36,435 nt of DNA from a bacterium HR26. Lineage in GTDB: Bacteria > Chloroflexota > Chloroflexia > Thermomicrobiales > Thermomicrobiaceae. The stretch covers positions 1-36,435 of the forward strand of contig BEIC01000005.1 of assembly GCA_002898875.1 (NCBI GenBank), read 5' to 3'. Shown here one piece after another: positions 1 through 9,489 of the stretch (its first letter is position 1; every line of letters begins with the position of its first letter). Made by a program: the position numbers and the translations under genes. The notes beneath the pieces are model-generated. The model did not search any database and had not been told where the DNA came from. It saw only the letters and a program-made list of their open reading frames with translations.

Positions 1-555
1 GGTCTGGATCTGCTCTCGACTCAGCACCCCTCCGAGACCGCTAGATCCAGGCCACTCTATCATCACACCGCCCCAGTCCGTTACCACCCTCGTGCGCTTT
101 GCGCGCTCCGTCTCCGAGAGGCTACTCGCTGCACTCCTCACCGGTCAACCCGCACCTGTCCTGAGGTTCGATCACTTTCGGTTCCTCGCCTGCCGTTCCG
201 GTCTGCCGACACCGCCCCGCGCGGGGCGCGCCGAAGCCGGCTGAAGCCAGCTTAGGGGGCTAGGCGGAAGCGTCCCCGCCAGGAGGCGCAGCGGGCTCGC
301 TTCAGCGAGCTTGGGTCCTGAGCCCGGTGCCGCGGCGCCGGTCCATGTCGGCACACACCCGGAGCGGGCAAGAACTGTTCGACCCTCAGCCAAGAGCAGG
401 CTTGACAACTCGAACGAGGGTAGCTATCCTCAAGCCGGAATTTAGCTTTATCTAATCTCGCCGATCGGCCGGGGAAGCGACGCCCGGCGACCGGGAACGA
501 GAGAGGGACGGTCAGATCGAACGAGGCGGGTAGCGGACATCGGCGAGGCGCGGCA

Positions 556-1593
556 TTGCAGATCAGGTGTCTAGCGGGCAGAAGCGAGCGTATACAGCAC
601 ACGCAGGGACGAGGCCACGAACTGGCGGCGGCCAGGCGCCGGGCGCGGTTCTTCTCCCTTATCCTGCTCAGCCTCTTCACCCTGGCGTTGAATAGCTCGC
701 TCGTCGCCTGCCGCCCGGTCGCCGGCCAGGCCGGGGACATCGCCACCCGGCAAGTTCGCGTCGTTGCGACCACCACCATCGTCGCCGACGTTGTCCGTGA
801 GGTCGGCGGCGACCGGGTCGAGATCGTGACGCTGATGGGACCAGGAATCGACCCGCACCTCTACAAGGCCAGCGAGGGCGACGTCCTCCGTTTGGCCAGC
901 GCGGACATCATCTTCTACAACGGTCTCCACCTCGAAGGGAAGATGGGCCACGTGCTCGCCCGGGTCGGCGAGCGGGTACCGACGGTCGCGGTCGCCGAGC
1001 GGATCGATCCCTCGCTCCTGCGCAGGCCGCCTGAGTTCGAAGGCGCGTACGACCCACACGTCTGGTTCGATGTTCGCCTCTGGATGATCGCAGTCGAGGC
1101 CGTGCGCGACGGGTTGATCACGGTCGACCCGACCCACGCCGCCGTCTACCAGGCGAACGCCGAGCGCTACCTCGCCGAGCTGGACAAGCTCGACCGCTGG
1201 GTACGCCAGGAGGTCGCGAAGATCCCGCCCGAGCGGCGCGTGCTGATCACCGCTCACGATGCCTTCGGCTACTTCGCCCGTGCCTACGGCTTCGAGGTCT
1301 ACGGGCTCCAGGGCGTGAGCACGGCAGCCGAGGCCGGAGTCGCCGACGTGCAGGCGCTGGCCGACCTGATCGTCGAGCGGCGCATCCCGGCCATCTTCGT
1401 CGAGACCTCGGTACCGCCTCGCTTCATCGAGGCGGTGCAGGAAGCGGTCCGCGCCCGTGGCTTCGAGGTCAGGATCGGCGGTCAGCTCCACTCCGATGCG
1501 CTCGGCGATCCCGGCACGCTGGCCGGCACCTACGTGGGCATGGTGCGCTCCAATGTCGAGACGATCGTGCAGGCGCTGGCCGGCGAGGGTTGA
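556..1593 (+). CDS. Metal (Mn/Zn) ABC transporter substrate-binding lipoprotein, TroA/ZnuA family
   Basis: Signal peptide with lipobox-like LVAC; TroA-family motifs MGPGIDPHLYKAS, YDPHVWFD, ITAHDAFGYFARAYG, FVETSVPPRFIEAV; followed by ABC ATPase and permeases. Confidence 0.93.
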   Translation: MQIRCLAGRSERIQHTQGRGHELAAARRRARFFSLILLSLFTLALNSSLVACRPVAGQAGDIATRQVRVVATTTIVADVVREVGGDRVEIVTLMGPGIDPHLYKASEGDVLRLASADIIFYNGLHLEGKMGHVLARVGERVPTVAVAERIDPSLLRRPPEFEGAYDPHVWFDVRLWMIAVEAVRDGLITVDPTHAAVYQANAERYLAELDKLDRWVRQEVAKIPPERRVLITAHDAFGYFARAYGFEVYGLQGVSTAAEAGVADVQALADLIVERRIPAIFVETSVPPRFIEAVQEAVRARGFEVRIGGQLHSDALGDPGTLAGTYVGMVRSNVETIVQALAGEG

Positions 1594-1626
1594 CTGGCTG
1601 ACGCGCCTATCTGCTGGAGAGGACCT

Positions 1627-2466
1627 GTGATGACTGATCGACACAATGGGAAGGTTCCCGCCGTCGAGGTGCAGGACCTCACGGTCGCCTACCGCGAGCA
1701 GCCGGCGCTCTGGGACGTCGACCTGACTGTCCCGTCCGGGGTACTGCTGGCCATCGTCGGCCCGAACGGCGCCGGTAAGACCACGCTGCTCAAAGCGATC
1801 CTCGGGCTGCTCCGGCCGGTGGCGGGGCAGGTGCTGGTCTTCGGCCAGCCGGTGGAGCAGCAGCGGCGGCGGATCAGTTACGTGCCGCAGCGCGGCAGCG
1901 TGGACTGGGATTTCCCCACCAGCGTGCTCGACGTCGTCATGATGGGTACCTACGGGGAGCTGGGCTGGATTCGGCGCCCGGGCCGCCGGGAACGGGAGCG
2001 GGCGCTGGCCGCGCTGGACCAGGTGGGCATGCGCGAGCTCAGCGACCGGCAGATCAGCCAGCTCTCCGGCGGCCAGCAGCAGCGCGTCTTCCTGGCCCGG
2101 GCGCTGGTCCAGGATGCCGATATCTACCTTATGGACGAGCCCTTCCAGGGCGTCGATGCCCTCACTGAGCGCGCCATCGTCACGCTGCTCCAGCAGCTCC
2201 GCGCCCAGGGCAAGACCGTGATGGCCGTCCACCACGACCTCCAGACCGTGCCGGAGTACTTCGACTGGGTCATGCTCCTCAACGTCCGGCGCATCGCCTG
2301 CGGGCCGGTGACCGAGGTCTTCAACGAGCAGAACCTGCGGCTGACCTACGGCGGGCGCTTCGCGATGGCGGCCTTCGCCAGGGAGGTGGAGGAGGCCGCT
2401 CCAGCAATCGTCACCCCAGACCGGTCGAGGAGCGGAGGAGACGACCATGGCACTGGCGCTGCCTGA
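1627..2466 (+). CDS. Metal ABC transporter ATP-binding protein
   Basis: Walker [10 protein letters not shown], signature LSGGQQQRV, Walker B IYLMDEPF; start GTG 1627 or ATG 1630. Confidence 0.95.
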   Translation: MMTDRHNGKVPAVEVQDLTVAYREQPALWDVDLTVPSGVLLAIVGPNGAGKTTLLKAILGLLRPVAGQVLVFGQPVEQQRRRISYVPQRGSVDWDFPTSVLDVVMMGTYGELGWIRRPGRRERERALAALDQVGMRELSDRQISQLSGGQQQRVFLARALVQDADIYLMDEPFQGVDALTERAIVTLLQQLRAQGKTVMAVHHDLQTVPEYFDWVMLLNVRRIACGPVTEVFNEQNLRLTYGGRFAMAAFAREVEEAAPAIVTPDRSRSGGDDHGTGAA

Positions 2467-3631
2467 TCTGGCACCCGACTACACGCTGCGCACCGTGGCG
2501 CTGGGCGCGATGCTGCTCGGCCTGAGCAGCGGGGTGGTCGGCACCTATGCCGTGCTCCGCCGCGAGAGCCTGCTCGGCGACGCCATGTCGCACGCCGCGC
2601 TGCCGGGGATCGCGCTCGCCTTCCTGCTCACCCACAGCAAGGAGTCGGCCCTGCTCCTGGCTGGCGCGGTCGCGGCCGGCTGGCTCGGCGCGCTGCTCGT
2701 GAGCGCGATCACCCGCACCACGCGCGTCAAGCTCGACACCGCCCTCGGCCTGATCCTCTCGGTCTTCTTCGGCTTCGGCCTGGTGCTACTCACCTTCATC
2801 CAGAAGCAGCCGGACGCTAGCCAGGCCGGGCTCGACCGCTTCCTTTTCGGCCAGGCCGCCTCGCTCCTCCGGCGCGACGTCATGGTGATGGGCGCCGGCA
2901 CCGTTGCCGTCTTGCTGGCGGTGCTGTTGCTCTGGAAGGAGTTCAAGCTGCTCGTCTTCGATCCCGACTTCGCTCGCGTACTCGGCCTGCGCGTCCGCCT
3001 GCTCGAGGTGATCCTGACCTCGATGATCGTGCTGGCGATCGTGGTCGGCCTCCAAACGGTCGGCGTGGTGCTGATGAGCGCGATGGTGGTGGCCCCGGCC
3101 GCGGCAGCGCGCCAGTGGACCGACCGGCTCGGGCTGATGGTGCTGCTCAGCGCGCTCTTCGGGGTGGTGGCCGGCATGAGCGGTGCGCTGATCAGCAGCC
3201 TGACCCCGCGACTGCCGACCGGCCCGACGATCGTGCTGGCCGTGAGCGGCCTGGTGCTCGTCTCGCTGCTGTTCGCTCCCAACCGCGGGCTGGTCTGGAA
3301 CTGGGCACGCGAGCGCGGCCGGCGCGGCCAGGTGCGGGCGGAAGGGATGCTCCGGCAGCTCGCCGCGCTGGCCGAGCACCACGGCTCGCTCGAGCACGGC
3401 CATCCGAGCGCCGTGCTACGCGCCTCCGGCTGGTCGCCGGAGCAGGTCGAGCACGTGCTCCATGATCTGGAGTCGGCAGGCTACGTGCGGCAGGTCGGCG
3501 CGGATCGCTGGGCGATCACGGCCGCGGGCATGGCCCGCGTGCGGCCCGCGGCGGAGGCCGAGAACGCCGGCGACGCGCCGGCACGCCCAGCGGCGAGCGG
3601 CACTGAGGTGACGGGTGAGGGGCAGCCATGA
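2447..3631 (+). CDS. Metal ABC transporter permease (ABC-3 family) with C-terminal winged-helix-like extension
   Basis: ABC-3 permease hallmarks ([34 protein letters not shown]); overlaps ATPase gene; extra ~100 aa soluble tail. Confidence 0.93.
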   Translation: MALALPDLAPDYTLRTVALGAMLLGLSSGVVGTYAVLRRESLLGDAMSHAALPGIALAFLLTHSKESALLLAGAVAAGWLGALLVSAITRTTRVKLDTALGLILSVFFGFGLVLLTFIQKQPDASQAGLDRFLFGQAASLLRRDVMVMGAGTVAVLLAVLLLWKEFKLLVFDPDFARVLGLRVRLLEVILTSMIVLAIVVGLQTVGVVLMSAMVVAPAAAARQWTDRLGLMVLLSALFGVVAGMSGALISSLTPRLPTGPTIVLAVSGLVLVSLLFAPNRGLVWNWARERGRRGQVRAEGMLRQLAALAEHHGSLEHGHPSAVLRASGWSPEQVEHVLHDLESAGYVRQVGADRWAITAAGMARVRPAAEAENAGDAPARPAASGTEVTGEGQP

Positions 3632-4737
3632 CCGCGCCGCAGATCGAGATCCAGCTCATCGCCGCGATCGTCGCCGCCGCCTGCGCGCTGCCCGGCGCCT
3701 TCCTGGTGCTGCGCCGGATGGCGCTGATCAGCGACGCGATCAGCCACGCGATGCTCCTCGGCATCGTGGTCGGCTTCTTCCTGACCGAGGATCTCAATTC
3801 GCCGCTCTTGATCCTCGGCGCGACGCTCACCGGCCTGCTCACCGCGCTCTTGGTCGAGCTGCTGCACCGTACTGGCCTGGTACGGGAGGACGCCGCCATC
3901 GGGCTGGTGTTCCCGGCACTCTTCAGCATCGGCGTCATCCTGATCTCCCGCTACGCCGGCAGCGTCCACCTCGATACCGACGTGGTGCTGCTGGGCGAGC
4001 TGGCCTTCGCCCCCTTCGACCGGGTCGTCGTCGCCGGCTGGGACATCGGCCCGAAGGGCCTGTACGCTGGCGGGGTCATCCTGCTGATCAACGCCGCCCT
4101 GATCGCCCTGTTCTACAAGGAGCTGAAGCTGGCCACCTTCGACCCGGGGTTGGCGGCCGCGCTCGGTTTCTCCCCAGCGGCCATCCACTACGGGCTGATG
4201 GGCGTGACCTCGCTGACCGCGGTCGGCGCCTTCGATTCCGTCGGCGCGATCCTGACGGTCGCGCTGTTCATCGCTCCGGCCGCTGCCGCGTACCTGCTCA
4301 CCGACGACCTGGCGCGGATGCTTTTTCTCAGCGTCGGATTAGGCGTCGCGGCGGCGCTCTCCGGCTATTGGCTGGCCTTCCTACTCGACGCCTCGATCGC
4401 CGGCTCGATGGCGACGATGGCCGGCGTCATCTTCGGGCTGGCCTGGTGCTTCGCGCCGGAGCGCGGCCTGGTGGCCGCTGCGCGACGCCGCGCCCGCCAG
4501 CGCTGGGAATTCGCCCAGCGGATGCTGGCGATCCACCTGCTCAACCATGAGCGGCAGCCCGGCGCCGAGCCGGAGCTCCAGGTGGAGCATCTCTGGCAGG
4601 AGCTACGCTGGGACCGGGAGTTCGCCACCCGCGTCGTGAGCCTGGCCGAGGGACGGGGGCTGATCACCCGGCAGAACGGCCGGCTGGAGTTGACCGACCG
4701 CGGCCGCCTGCTGGCCGAGGAGTCGCTGCTAGCCTGA
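3628..4737 (+). CDS. Metal ABC transporter permease (second), C-terminal winged-helix-like extension
   Basis: ALISDAISHAMLLGIVVGFF, FIAPAAAAYLLTDDL; 4-nt overlap with the upstream permease; tail ends LITRQNGRLELTDRGR. Confidence 0.93.
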   Translation: MTAPQIEIQLIAAIVAAACALPGAFLVLRRMALISDAISHAMLLGIVVGFFLTEDLNSPLLILGATLTGLLTALLVELLHRTGLVREDAAIGLVFPALFSIGVILISRYAGSVHLDTDVVLLGELAFAPFDRVVVAGWDIGPKGLYAGGVILLINAALIALFYKELKLATFDPGLAAALGFSPAAIHYGLMGVTSLTAVGAFDSVGAILTVALFIAPAAAAYLLTDDLARMLFLSVGLGVAAALSGYWLAFLLDASIAGSMATMAGVIFGLAWCFAPERGLVAAARRRARQRWEFAQRMLAIHLLNHERQPGAEPELQVEHLWQELRWDREFATRVVSLAEGRGLITRQNGRLELTDRGRLLAEESLLA

Positions 4738-4752
4738 GCTCGGCTGCCCCGA

Positions 4753-6078
4753 TCAGGCGCCGGCCGGGAGCTCCACGAGGCCGCGGCTACCGTCGATCCG
4801 GATCGCGGTGCCGAACGGCCAGGAGAGCGCCGCGAAGCGCTCCAGGATCTCGACTGCCTCGTCCTTCTCGGCCAGGCGCGGCTGCCCGCGGCGGTAGACC
4901 GGCTGGCCAAAGCCGAGGCTCACCGGCACCAGCTCGATCCGCCGCAGCTCGCTCCCCTCGAACTCGCAGATCGGTACCACCGTCTGCCAGTAACGACGGT
5001 CAGCCGGAAAGCTCTTGCGCTCGTTGTCGTTCCGCTGGAGGAAGACCTGGCTCGGCGTCATCGCCGGGTCGGCACGGAAGCGCTCGTAGGCATCGGCCGG
5101 CAGCAGCTCCACGAGTTCGTTCTGGGCGATGAAGTTGCCGAGGCTGTAGAAGATCGGCTTGCCGCGGTAGAGCTCCATGCCGCGCAGGAGGTGCGGCCCG
5201 TGGCCGACGACCACGTCCGCCCCGGCGTCGATCGCCGCGCGGGCGAAGGCAGTCAGGAACTCGGCGGGCTCCTCCTTGGTCGCTCCCTGCTCATGGGCGT
5301 GGACGCTCACGATGACCAGGTCGGCGCGGCGGCGGGCGTCGCGTGTCCAGGCCAGGATCGAGTCCAGGTCCCGGCGGTTGGGCGCGGTGCGGACGGCCGG
5401 GCGCTCAGCAGCGCGGAACCGCCCCTCCAGGAACGGGAAGACCTCCGGGTCATCCGGCGGGAAGGCGAAGCCGAGCTGGATCCGCTCGAGCCGCTGCTGC
5501 TCCAGGCCGAGCGCTTCAGCCACCTCCCGCAGGGCCGCGAGCTGCTGGGGAGTGACCTCGTAGGTCGTCTCGACTCGCAGCGGGTTGAGCCCCGGCCGGC
5601 CAGGCAGCTCGGGCCGCTGGGCACCGGCCTGCTGCCCCCTGGCGAAGGTGGAGGCACAGGCCAGCAGGGCAGCGATCCCGCCTCGGTGCTCGAGGTAGGC
5701 TGGCGCGCGGGCCAGATCCAGGTTGCGACCGATGCCGGCGAAGGCCATCTCGCGGGCCTCCAGCTCCTCGATCGTGGCCAGCAGCCCCTCGATGCCATAG
5801 TCCAGGCTGTGATTGTTGGCGCAGGCGAAGAGCGTGAAACCGAAGTCCAGGAGATCGTCGAGCACCCAGGAGCGGGCGGCGAGGTGCGTGCCACCGGACT
5901 CCTCGGCCGGGTAGCCGCGGAAATCGTTCGGCAGCACCTCGAGGTTGGTGAAGGCGATGTCTGCGCTCTGGACGAGCTCGATGAGGCTCTGCACCGCGGG
6001 ATCGAGCGTGCGGGTCACCCGCCGGGTGATCATGCTGTCCCCGGTCAGCAGGACGCGCGTGGGCCGCCGCTCAGCCAT
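4753..6078 (-). CDS. CapA family protein (poly-gamma-glutamate synthesis / metallophosphatase-like)
   Basis: LLTGDSMITRRV, AFTNLEV, ACANNHSLDYG, DLVIVSVHAHEQ, DVVVGHGPHLLRGMELYRGKPIFYSLGNF. Confidence 0.9.
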   Translation of the reverse strand: MAERRPTRVLLTGDSMITRRVTRTLDPAVQSLIELVQSADIAFTNLEVLPNDFRGYPAEESGGTHLAARSWVLDDLLDFGFTLFACANNHSLDYGIEGLLATIEELEAREMAFAGIGRNLDLARAPAYLEHRGGIAALLACASTFARGQQAGAQRPELPGRPGLNPLRVETTYEVTPQQLAALREVAEALGLEQQRLERIQLGFAFPPDDPEVFPFLEGRFRAAERPAVRTAPNRRDLDSILAWTRDARRRADLVIVSVHAHEQGATKEEPAEFLTAFARAAIDAGADVVVGHGPHLLRGMELYRGKPIFYSLGNFIAQNELVELLPADAYERFRADPAMTPSQVFLQRNDNERKSFPADRRYWQTVVPICEFEGSELRRIELVPVSLGFGQPVYRRGQPRLAEKDEAVEILERFAALSWPFGTAIRIDGSRGLVELPAGA

Positions 6079-6301
6079 CGGTCACCTCCCCTGACATGCC
6101 CGGAGCCGGCCACTCCTCCCTCGACCGTGCCTATCATCGCACACCCGCGAGCGGACTTGTGACGCGCAGCGCTGCACCAGCCTGCAGGAGGCCACACACA
6201 GCCCTATCTCGAGCGCGGGAGGAGGATCGCGTCGTCATTCGCTCCGTTGCACCCTTCCTCTCTCCCCCGCGGCCGATCGCGAACGCTCGCCCGGCATATG
6301 C

Positions 6302-6329
6302 GTAGGGGCGAATGATTATTCGCCCCTAC
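6302..6329. repeat. Perfect inverted repeat, 12-bp arms and 4-nt loop (GTAGGGGCGAAT-GATT-ATTCGCCCCTAC)
   Basis: Direct reading; lies between the divergently oriented capA-like and oxidoreductase genes. Confidence 0.85.
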
Positions 6330-6427
6330 AATACATTGGGGATTGATTCAATGGTTGACGCCCGGAGGGCCCCGGGTGAAGATCGGGCCGAGGACAGCGA
6401 CACCGCCGAACTGGGAAGGGGAACGCT

Positions 6428-6781
6428 GTGGACGAGGCGCGCTCGATCGGGGCCGGCGATCTCAGGGTCCTCCACCACCCGGTGCTCGGCGACTTGCCGG
6501 TGAGCCGGCCCGTTCAGATCACGGTCGATGGTCAGCCGCTGGTAGCGCGCGAGGGCGAGGCCATCGCCGCCGCGCTGCTCGCGCACGGCATCCTGGTCTG
6601 CCGGACGATGCCCAGGGGCCGCGAGCCGCGCGGGCTCTTCTGCGCGCTGGGCCGCTGCACCGACTGCCTGATGACCGTCGACGGCGAGCCGAATGTCCGC
6701 GCCTGCCTGACGCCAGTGCGCGAGGGACAGGACATCTGGACACAGGCTGGGCTCGGCAGGTGGGAAGGGCCGGCCGGATGA
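6428..6781 (+). CDS. (2Fe-2S)-binding protein, HcnA / small oxidoreductase subunit-like
   Basis: VDGQPLVAREGEAIAAALLAHG and GLFCALGRCTDCLMTVDG...RACLTPVREGQ; GTG start; overlaps next gene by ATGA. Confidence 0.85.
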   Translation: MDEARSIGAGDLRVLHHPVLGDLPVSRPVQITVDGQPLVAREGEAIAAALLAHGILVCRTMPRGREPRGLFCALGRCTDCLMTVDGEPNVRACLTPVREGQDIWTQAGLGRWEGPAG

Positions 6782-8067
6782 AGAGCACGGCAATTGCGGT
6801 GATCGGCGCTGGTCCAGCCGGCATCGCCGCGGCGCTGGCCGCCGCCGAAGCTGGTGCCGCCGTCACGCTGATCGACGAGCACCCGGCCGTCGGCGGACAG
6901 CTCCGCTGGCGGATCGCGCCGCTGCGCGGCCTGGACGACGCGCTCGACGGGCTGCCGGTTTGCCGGGCCGCCGAGACCTTGCACGAGCGGCTGGCCGCGG
7001 CAGACGTGTCCGTGCTCACCGGCGCGGTGGCCTGGGGGCTCTTCGAGGACGGCTGCTTGGCGGTGGCCACGCCAGGCGGCAGCTTCCTCCTCCAGGCCGA
7101 GAAGATCGTGGTGGCCACCGGCTCGGTCGACCTCGTCCTGCCGTTCCCAGGCTGGACGCTGCCGGGGGTGATGACGGCTCGGGCAGCGCAGATCATGCTC
7201 CATCTTCACCGCGTGCTCCCCGGCCGCCGTGTCGCCGTCGTCGGGGAGGGACCGGACGCGGCCGAGATCGTGCACGACCTGGAGATGGCCGGGGCCGAGG
7301 TCGTCCTCCGGGCGGCCGACCCAGCACAGGTGGTGGCGAGCGGCGAGGGCCGGGTCGAGCGGGTGAGCGCAAACGGTGAACGGCGCGAGGCGAACGCGGT
7401 TGTGATCGCGCTCGGTCGCCAGCCGGATCCCGAGCTGGCGCTGCAAGCGCAGGTGGATCTCGGCTACAGCACCCGGCTCGACTGTCACCTCCCGCTGCGG
7501 AGCGAGCTGCTGGAGACCTCGCGACCCGGCCTCTACGTGGCCGGCGAGGCGGCCGGAGCCGTTGACCTGGCCGAGTCGTTCGCCGAGGGCCGGCTGGCTG
7601 GGCTGGCAGCGGCCGGCGCCACGCTGGAGCGAATCGCCGCGGCTCAGGAGGCGCTCGCGCGCGCCCGCTCGCCGGAGCGATCCGCCGAGGTCGACCGGCT
7701 GCGACCGGGGTCGCCAGGCGAGGCTCGCCCAGAGACCGGCGTGGGCACGCCCTGGGCATCGTGGGCAGAGGCTGCAGCGGCGGGTGGGCAGGACGACGCG
7801 CTCGCGCAGGTCGCGCTCTGCCGCTGCGAGCAGGTGACGATCGGCGAGGTGCGGCAGGCGATCGAGGAAGGGGCTGTGACGATCAACGACATCAAGCGTC
7901 GCACGCGGGCGGGCATGGGGTTGTGCCAGGGGATCTTCTGCGCCCGCGCGATGGCGCTGCTGCTCCACGCGAGCCGTGGTATACCGCTCTCCGAGATCGT
8001 GCCGATGACCGAACGCCCACCGACCCGGCCGATCCCGCTCGCCAGCCTGGTCGAGGTCGAGGAGTGA
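6778..8067 (+). CDS. FAD/NAD(P)-binding oxidoreductase with C-terminal BFD-like [2Fe-2S] domain (HcnB-like)
   Basis: AVIGAGPAGIAAALAAAEAG dinucleotide-binding motif; C-terminal CRCEQVTIGEVRQAI...TRAGMGLCQGIFC; ATG at 6778 chosen over the longer ORF start. Confidence 0.9.
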   Translation: MKSTAIAVIGAGPAGIAAALAAAEAGAAVTLIDEHPAVGGQLRWRIAPLRGLDDALDGLPVCRAAETLHERLAAADVSVLTGAVAWGLFEDGCLAVATPGGSFLLQAEKIVVATGSVDLVLPFPGWTLPGVMTARAAQIMLHLHRVLPGRRVAVVGEGPDAAEIVHDLEMAGAEVVLRAADPAQVVASGEGRVERVSANGERREANAVVIALGRQPDPELALQAQVDLGYSTRLDCHLPLRSELLETSRPGLYVAGEAAGAVDLAESFAEGRLAGLAAAGATLERIAAAQEALARARSPERSAEVDRLRPGSPGEARPETGVGTPWASWAEAAAAGGQDDALAQVALCRCEQVTIGEVRQAIEEGAVTINDIKRRTRAGMGLCQGIFCARAMALLLHASRGIPLSEIVPMTERPPTRPIPLASLVEVEE

Positions 8068-8072
8068 GCACG

Positions 8073-9143
8073 ATGAGCGTGGACTACCCGCTCGTGCTCG
8101 AGCCCCGCTACGACGAACGGCCCTGGGGCGGACGCCGGCTGGCGACGCGGCTGGGCAAGCGACTTCCCGACGCGCCTCGCATCGGGGAGTCCTGGGAGAC
8201 GACAGGGGTGGCGCGAGTCGTCAACGGCCCGCTGGCTGGCGCGACGCTCCACGAGCTCGTCGAGCGCGACCCGGCCGGCCTGCTAGGCGAGCGCGGCCGG
8301 GCCGCCAGCCGGCCGTTCAACGACTTCCCGCTGCTGGCCAAGTTCATCGACGCCGAGGAGACCCTGTCGGTGCAGGTCCACCCCGACGACGAGGGAGCCG
8401 CGCCGCTGGGCCAGCGCGGCAAGACCGAAGCCTGGCATATCCTGGACGCAACCGCGGAAGGCTTTCTGATCACCGGGTTTCAGGAACCAGTCTCGCCGGA
8501 GCAAGTCCGCCAGGCCCTGGAGAGAGAGAAGATCGACGACCTGCTCGAGCGGCTGCCGGTTAGCGCCGGAGATACGGTCATCGTCCCGGCCGGGACGGTC
8601 CACGCGATCGGCGCCGGTGTGCTGCTCTACGAGATCCAGGAGACGAGCGATCTGACCTTCCGCCTCTACGATTGGGGGCGGCGCGACCACCAGGGTCGTC
8701 CCCGCCAGCTCCACGTCGAGGAGGCGCTCGCCGCCCTGCGGCCCGACCGGCACGCCCGGCGTACCCGCCCGCTGGAGCTGGGCGCGGGCTGCACCGTCCT
8801 GGCCGCCTGCCGCTACTTCCTGCTGGAGCGCTGGAGCGTCCAAGGCACCGCCCGGCACGCCCGGCCGGCGGGGCAGACGTTCCATATCCTGAGCTGTATC
8901 CAGGGGGAGGCGCGGGTGACGGCAGGATCGGGTCAGGCCGACATCAGCGCCGGGCAGACGGCTGTGCTTCCGGCCAGGGTGGAGAGCGTGACGCTCGAGG
9001 GTACGGCGACATTTCTGGTCAGCAGCGTGCCCGATCTCGAGCGCGACCTCGTCGCTCCGCTCCTGGCGAGAGGCTACGACGCCGAAGCCATCGCCCAGCT
9101 TGCTGGAGATACTCGTGACCTTCACCGGTTCCTGGGCCTGTGA
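8073..9143 (+). CDS. manA: Class I mannose-6-phosphate isomerase
   Basis: ERPWGGRRLATRLG, GESWETTG, PLLAKFIDAEETLSVQVHPDD, KTEAWHIL, VPAGTVHAIGAGVLLYEIQETSDLTFRLYDWGR; ATG at 8073. Confidence 0.93.
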   Translation: MSVDYPLVLEPRYDERPWGGRRLATRLGKRLPDAPRIGESWETTGVARVVNGPLAGATLHELVERDPAGLLGERGRAASRPFNDFPLLAKFIDAEETLSVQVHPDDEGAAPLGQRGKTEAWHILDATAEGFLITGFQEPVSPEQVRQALEREKIDDLLERLPVSAGDTVIVPAGTVHAIGAGVLLYEIQETSDLTFRLYDWGRRDHQGRPRQLHVEEALAALRPDRHARRTRPLELGAGCTVLAACRYFLLERWSVQGTARHARPAGQTFHILSCIQGEARVTAGSGQADISAGQTAVLPARVESVTLEGTATFLVSSVPDLERDLVAPLLARGYDAEAIAQLAGDTRDLHRFLGL

Positions 9144-9182
9144 GGCAGGCCTAGCCGTTTCTCCACCGGAAGGACGCCAGCC

Positions 9183-9479
9183 ATGCGCTATCTGGCCGAG
9201 ACCCGGCTCCCAGCCGACCAGGTCTTGGAGCGGGCCGAGCGAGCCTTCGGGCCCCAGAGCCCGCTCGGTCTCACCAGCTCAGAGGGTATGTCGAACCGGC
9301 GCGCCTTCCTCGGCGGAGGCGGGCATATCGTGGTAACGACGCGGCGGGAAGGCGACCGCACCCGTGTCACGCTCGAGACGCGCGAGTACGACCGCGAGGT
9401 CCGACAATTCCTGGAGGAGCTGCCCGGGCCGCCGGGCTGGCTCGACCGCCTTCGCGCCCGGCTCCGCCGGGCCCGGTAA
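9183..9479 (+). CDS. Hypothetical protein (98 aa)
   Basis: ATG-started ORF downstream of manA; convergent with the 9490 gene. Confidence 0.65.
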   Translation: MRYLAETRLPADQVLERAERAFGPQSPLGLTSSEGMSNRRAFLGGGGHIVVTTRREGDRTRVTLETREYDREVRQFLEELPGPPGWLDRLRARLRRAR

Positions 9480-9489
9480 GCCCGCCCGG

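Noticed and set aside
571-2448. 625-aa minus-strand ORF opposite the metal transporter genes
   Set aside because: Antisense shadow of a high-GC coding region; low-complexity, His/Asp/Gly-rich translation with no recognisable domain, while the + strand has clear TroA and ABC ATPase motifs.
6532-7968. 478-aa minus-strand ORF opposite the oxidoreductase pair
   Set aside because: Shadow ORF with no motif; the plus strand encodes clear 2Fe-2S and FAD-binding proteins.
7761-8072. N-terminal extension of the mannose-6-phosphate isomerase ORF
   Set aside because: Overlaps the BFD domain of the upstream gene out of frame; ATG 8073 gives a normal ManA N-terminus.
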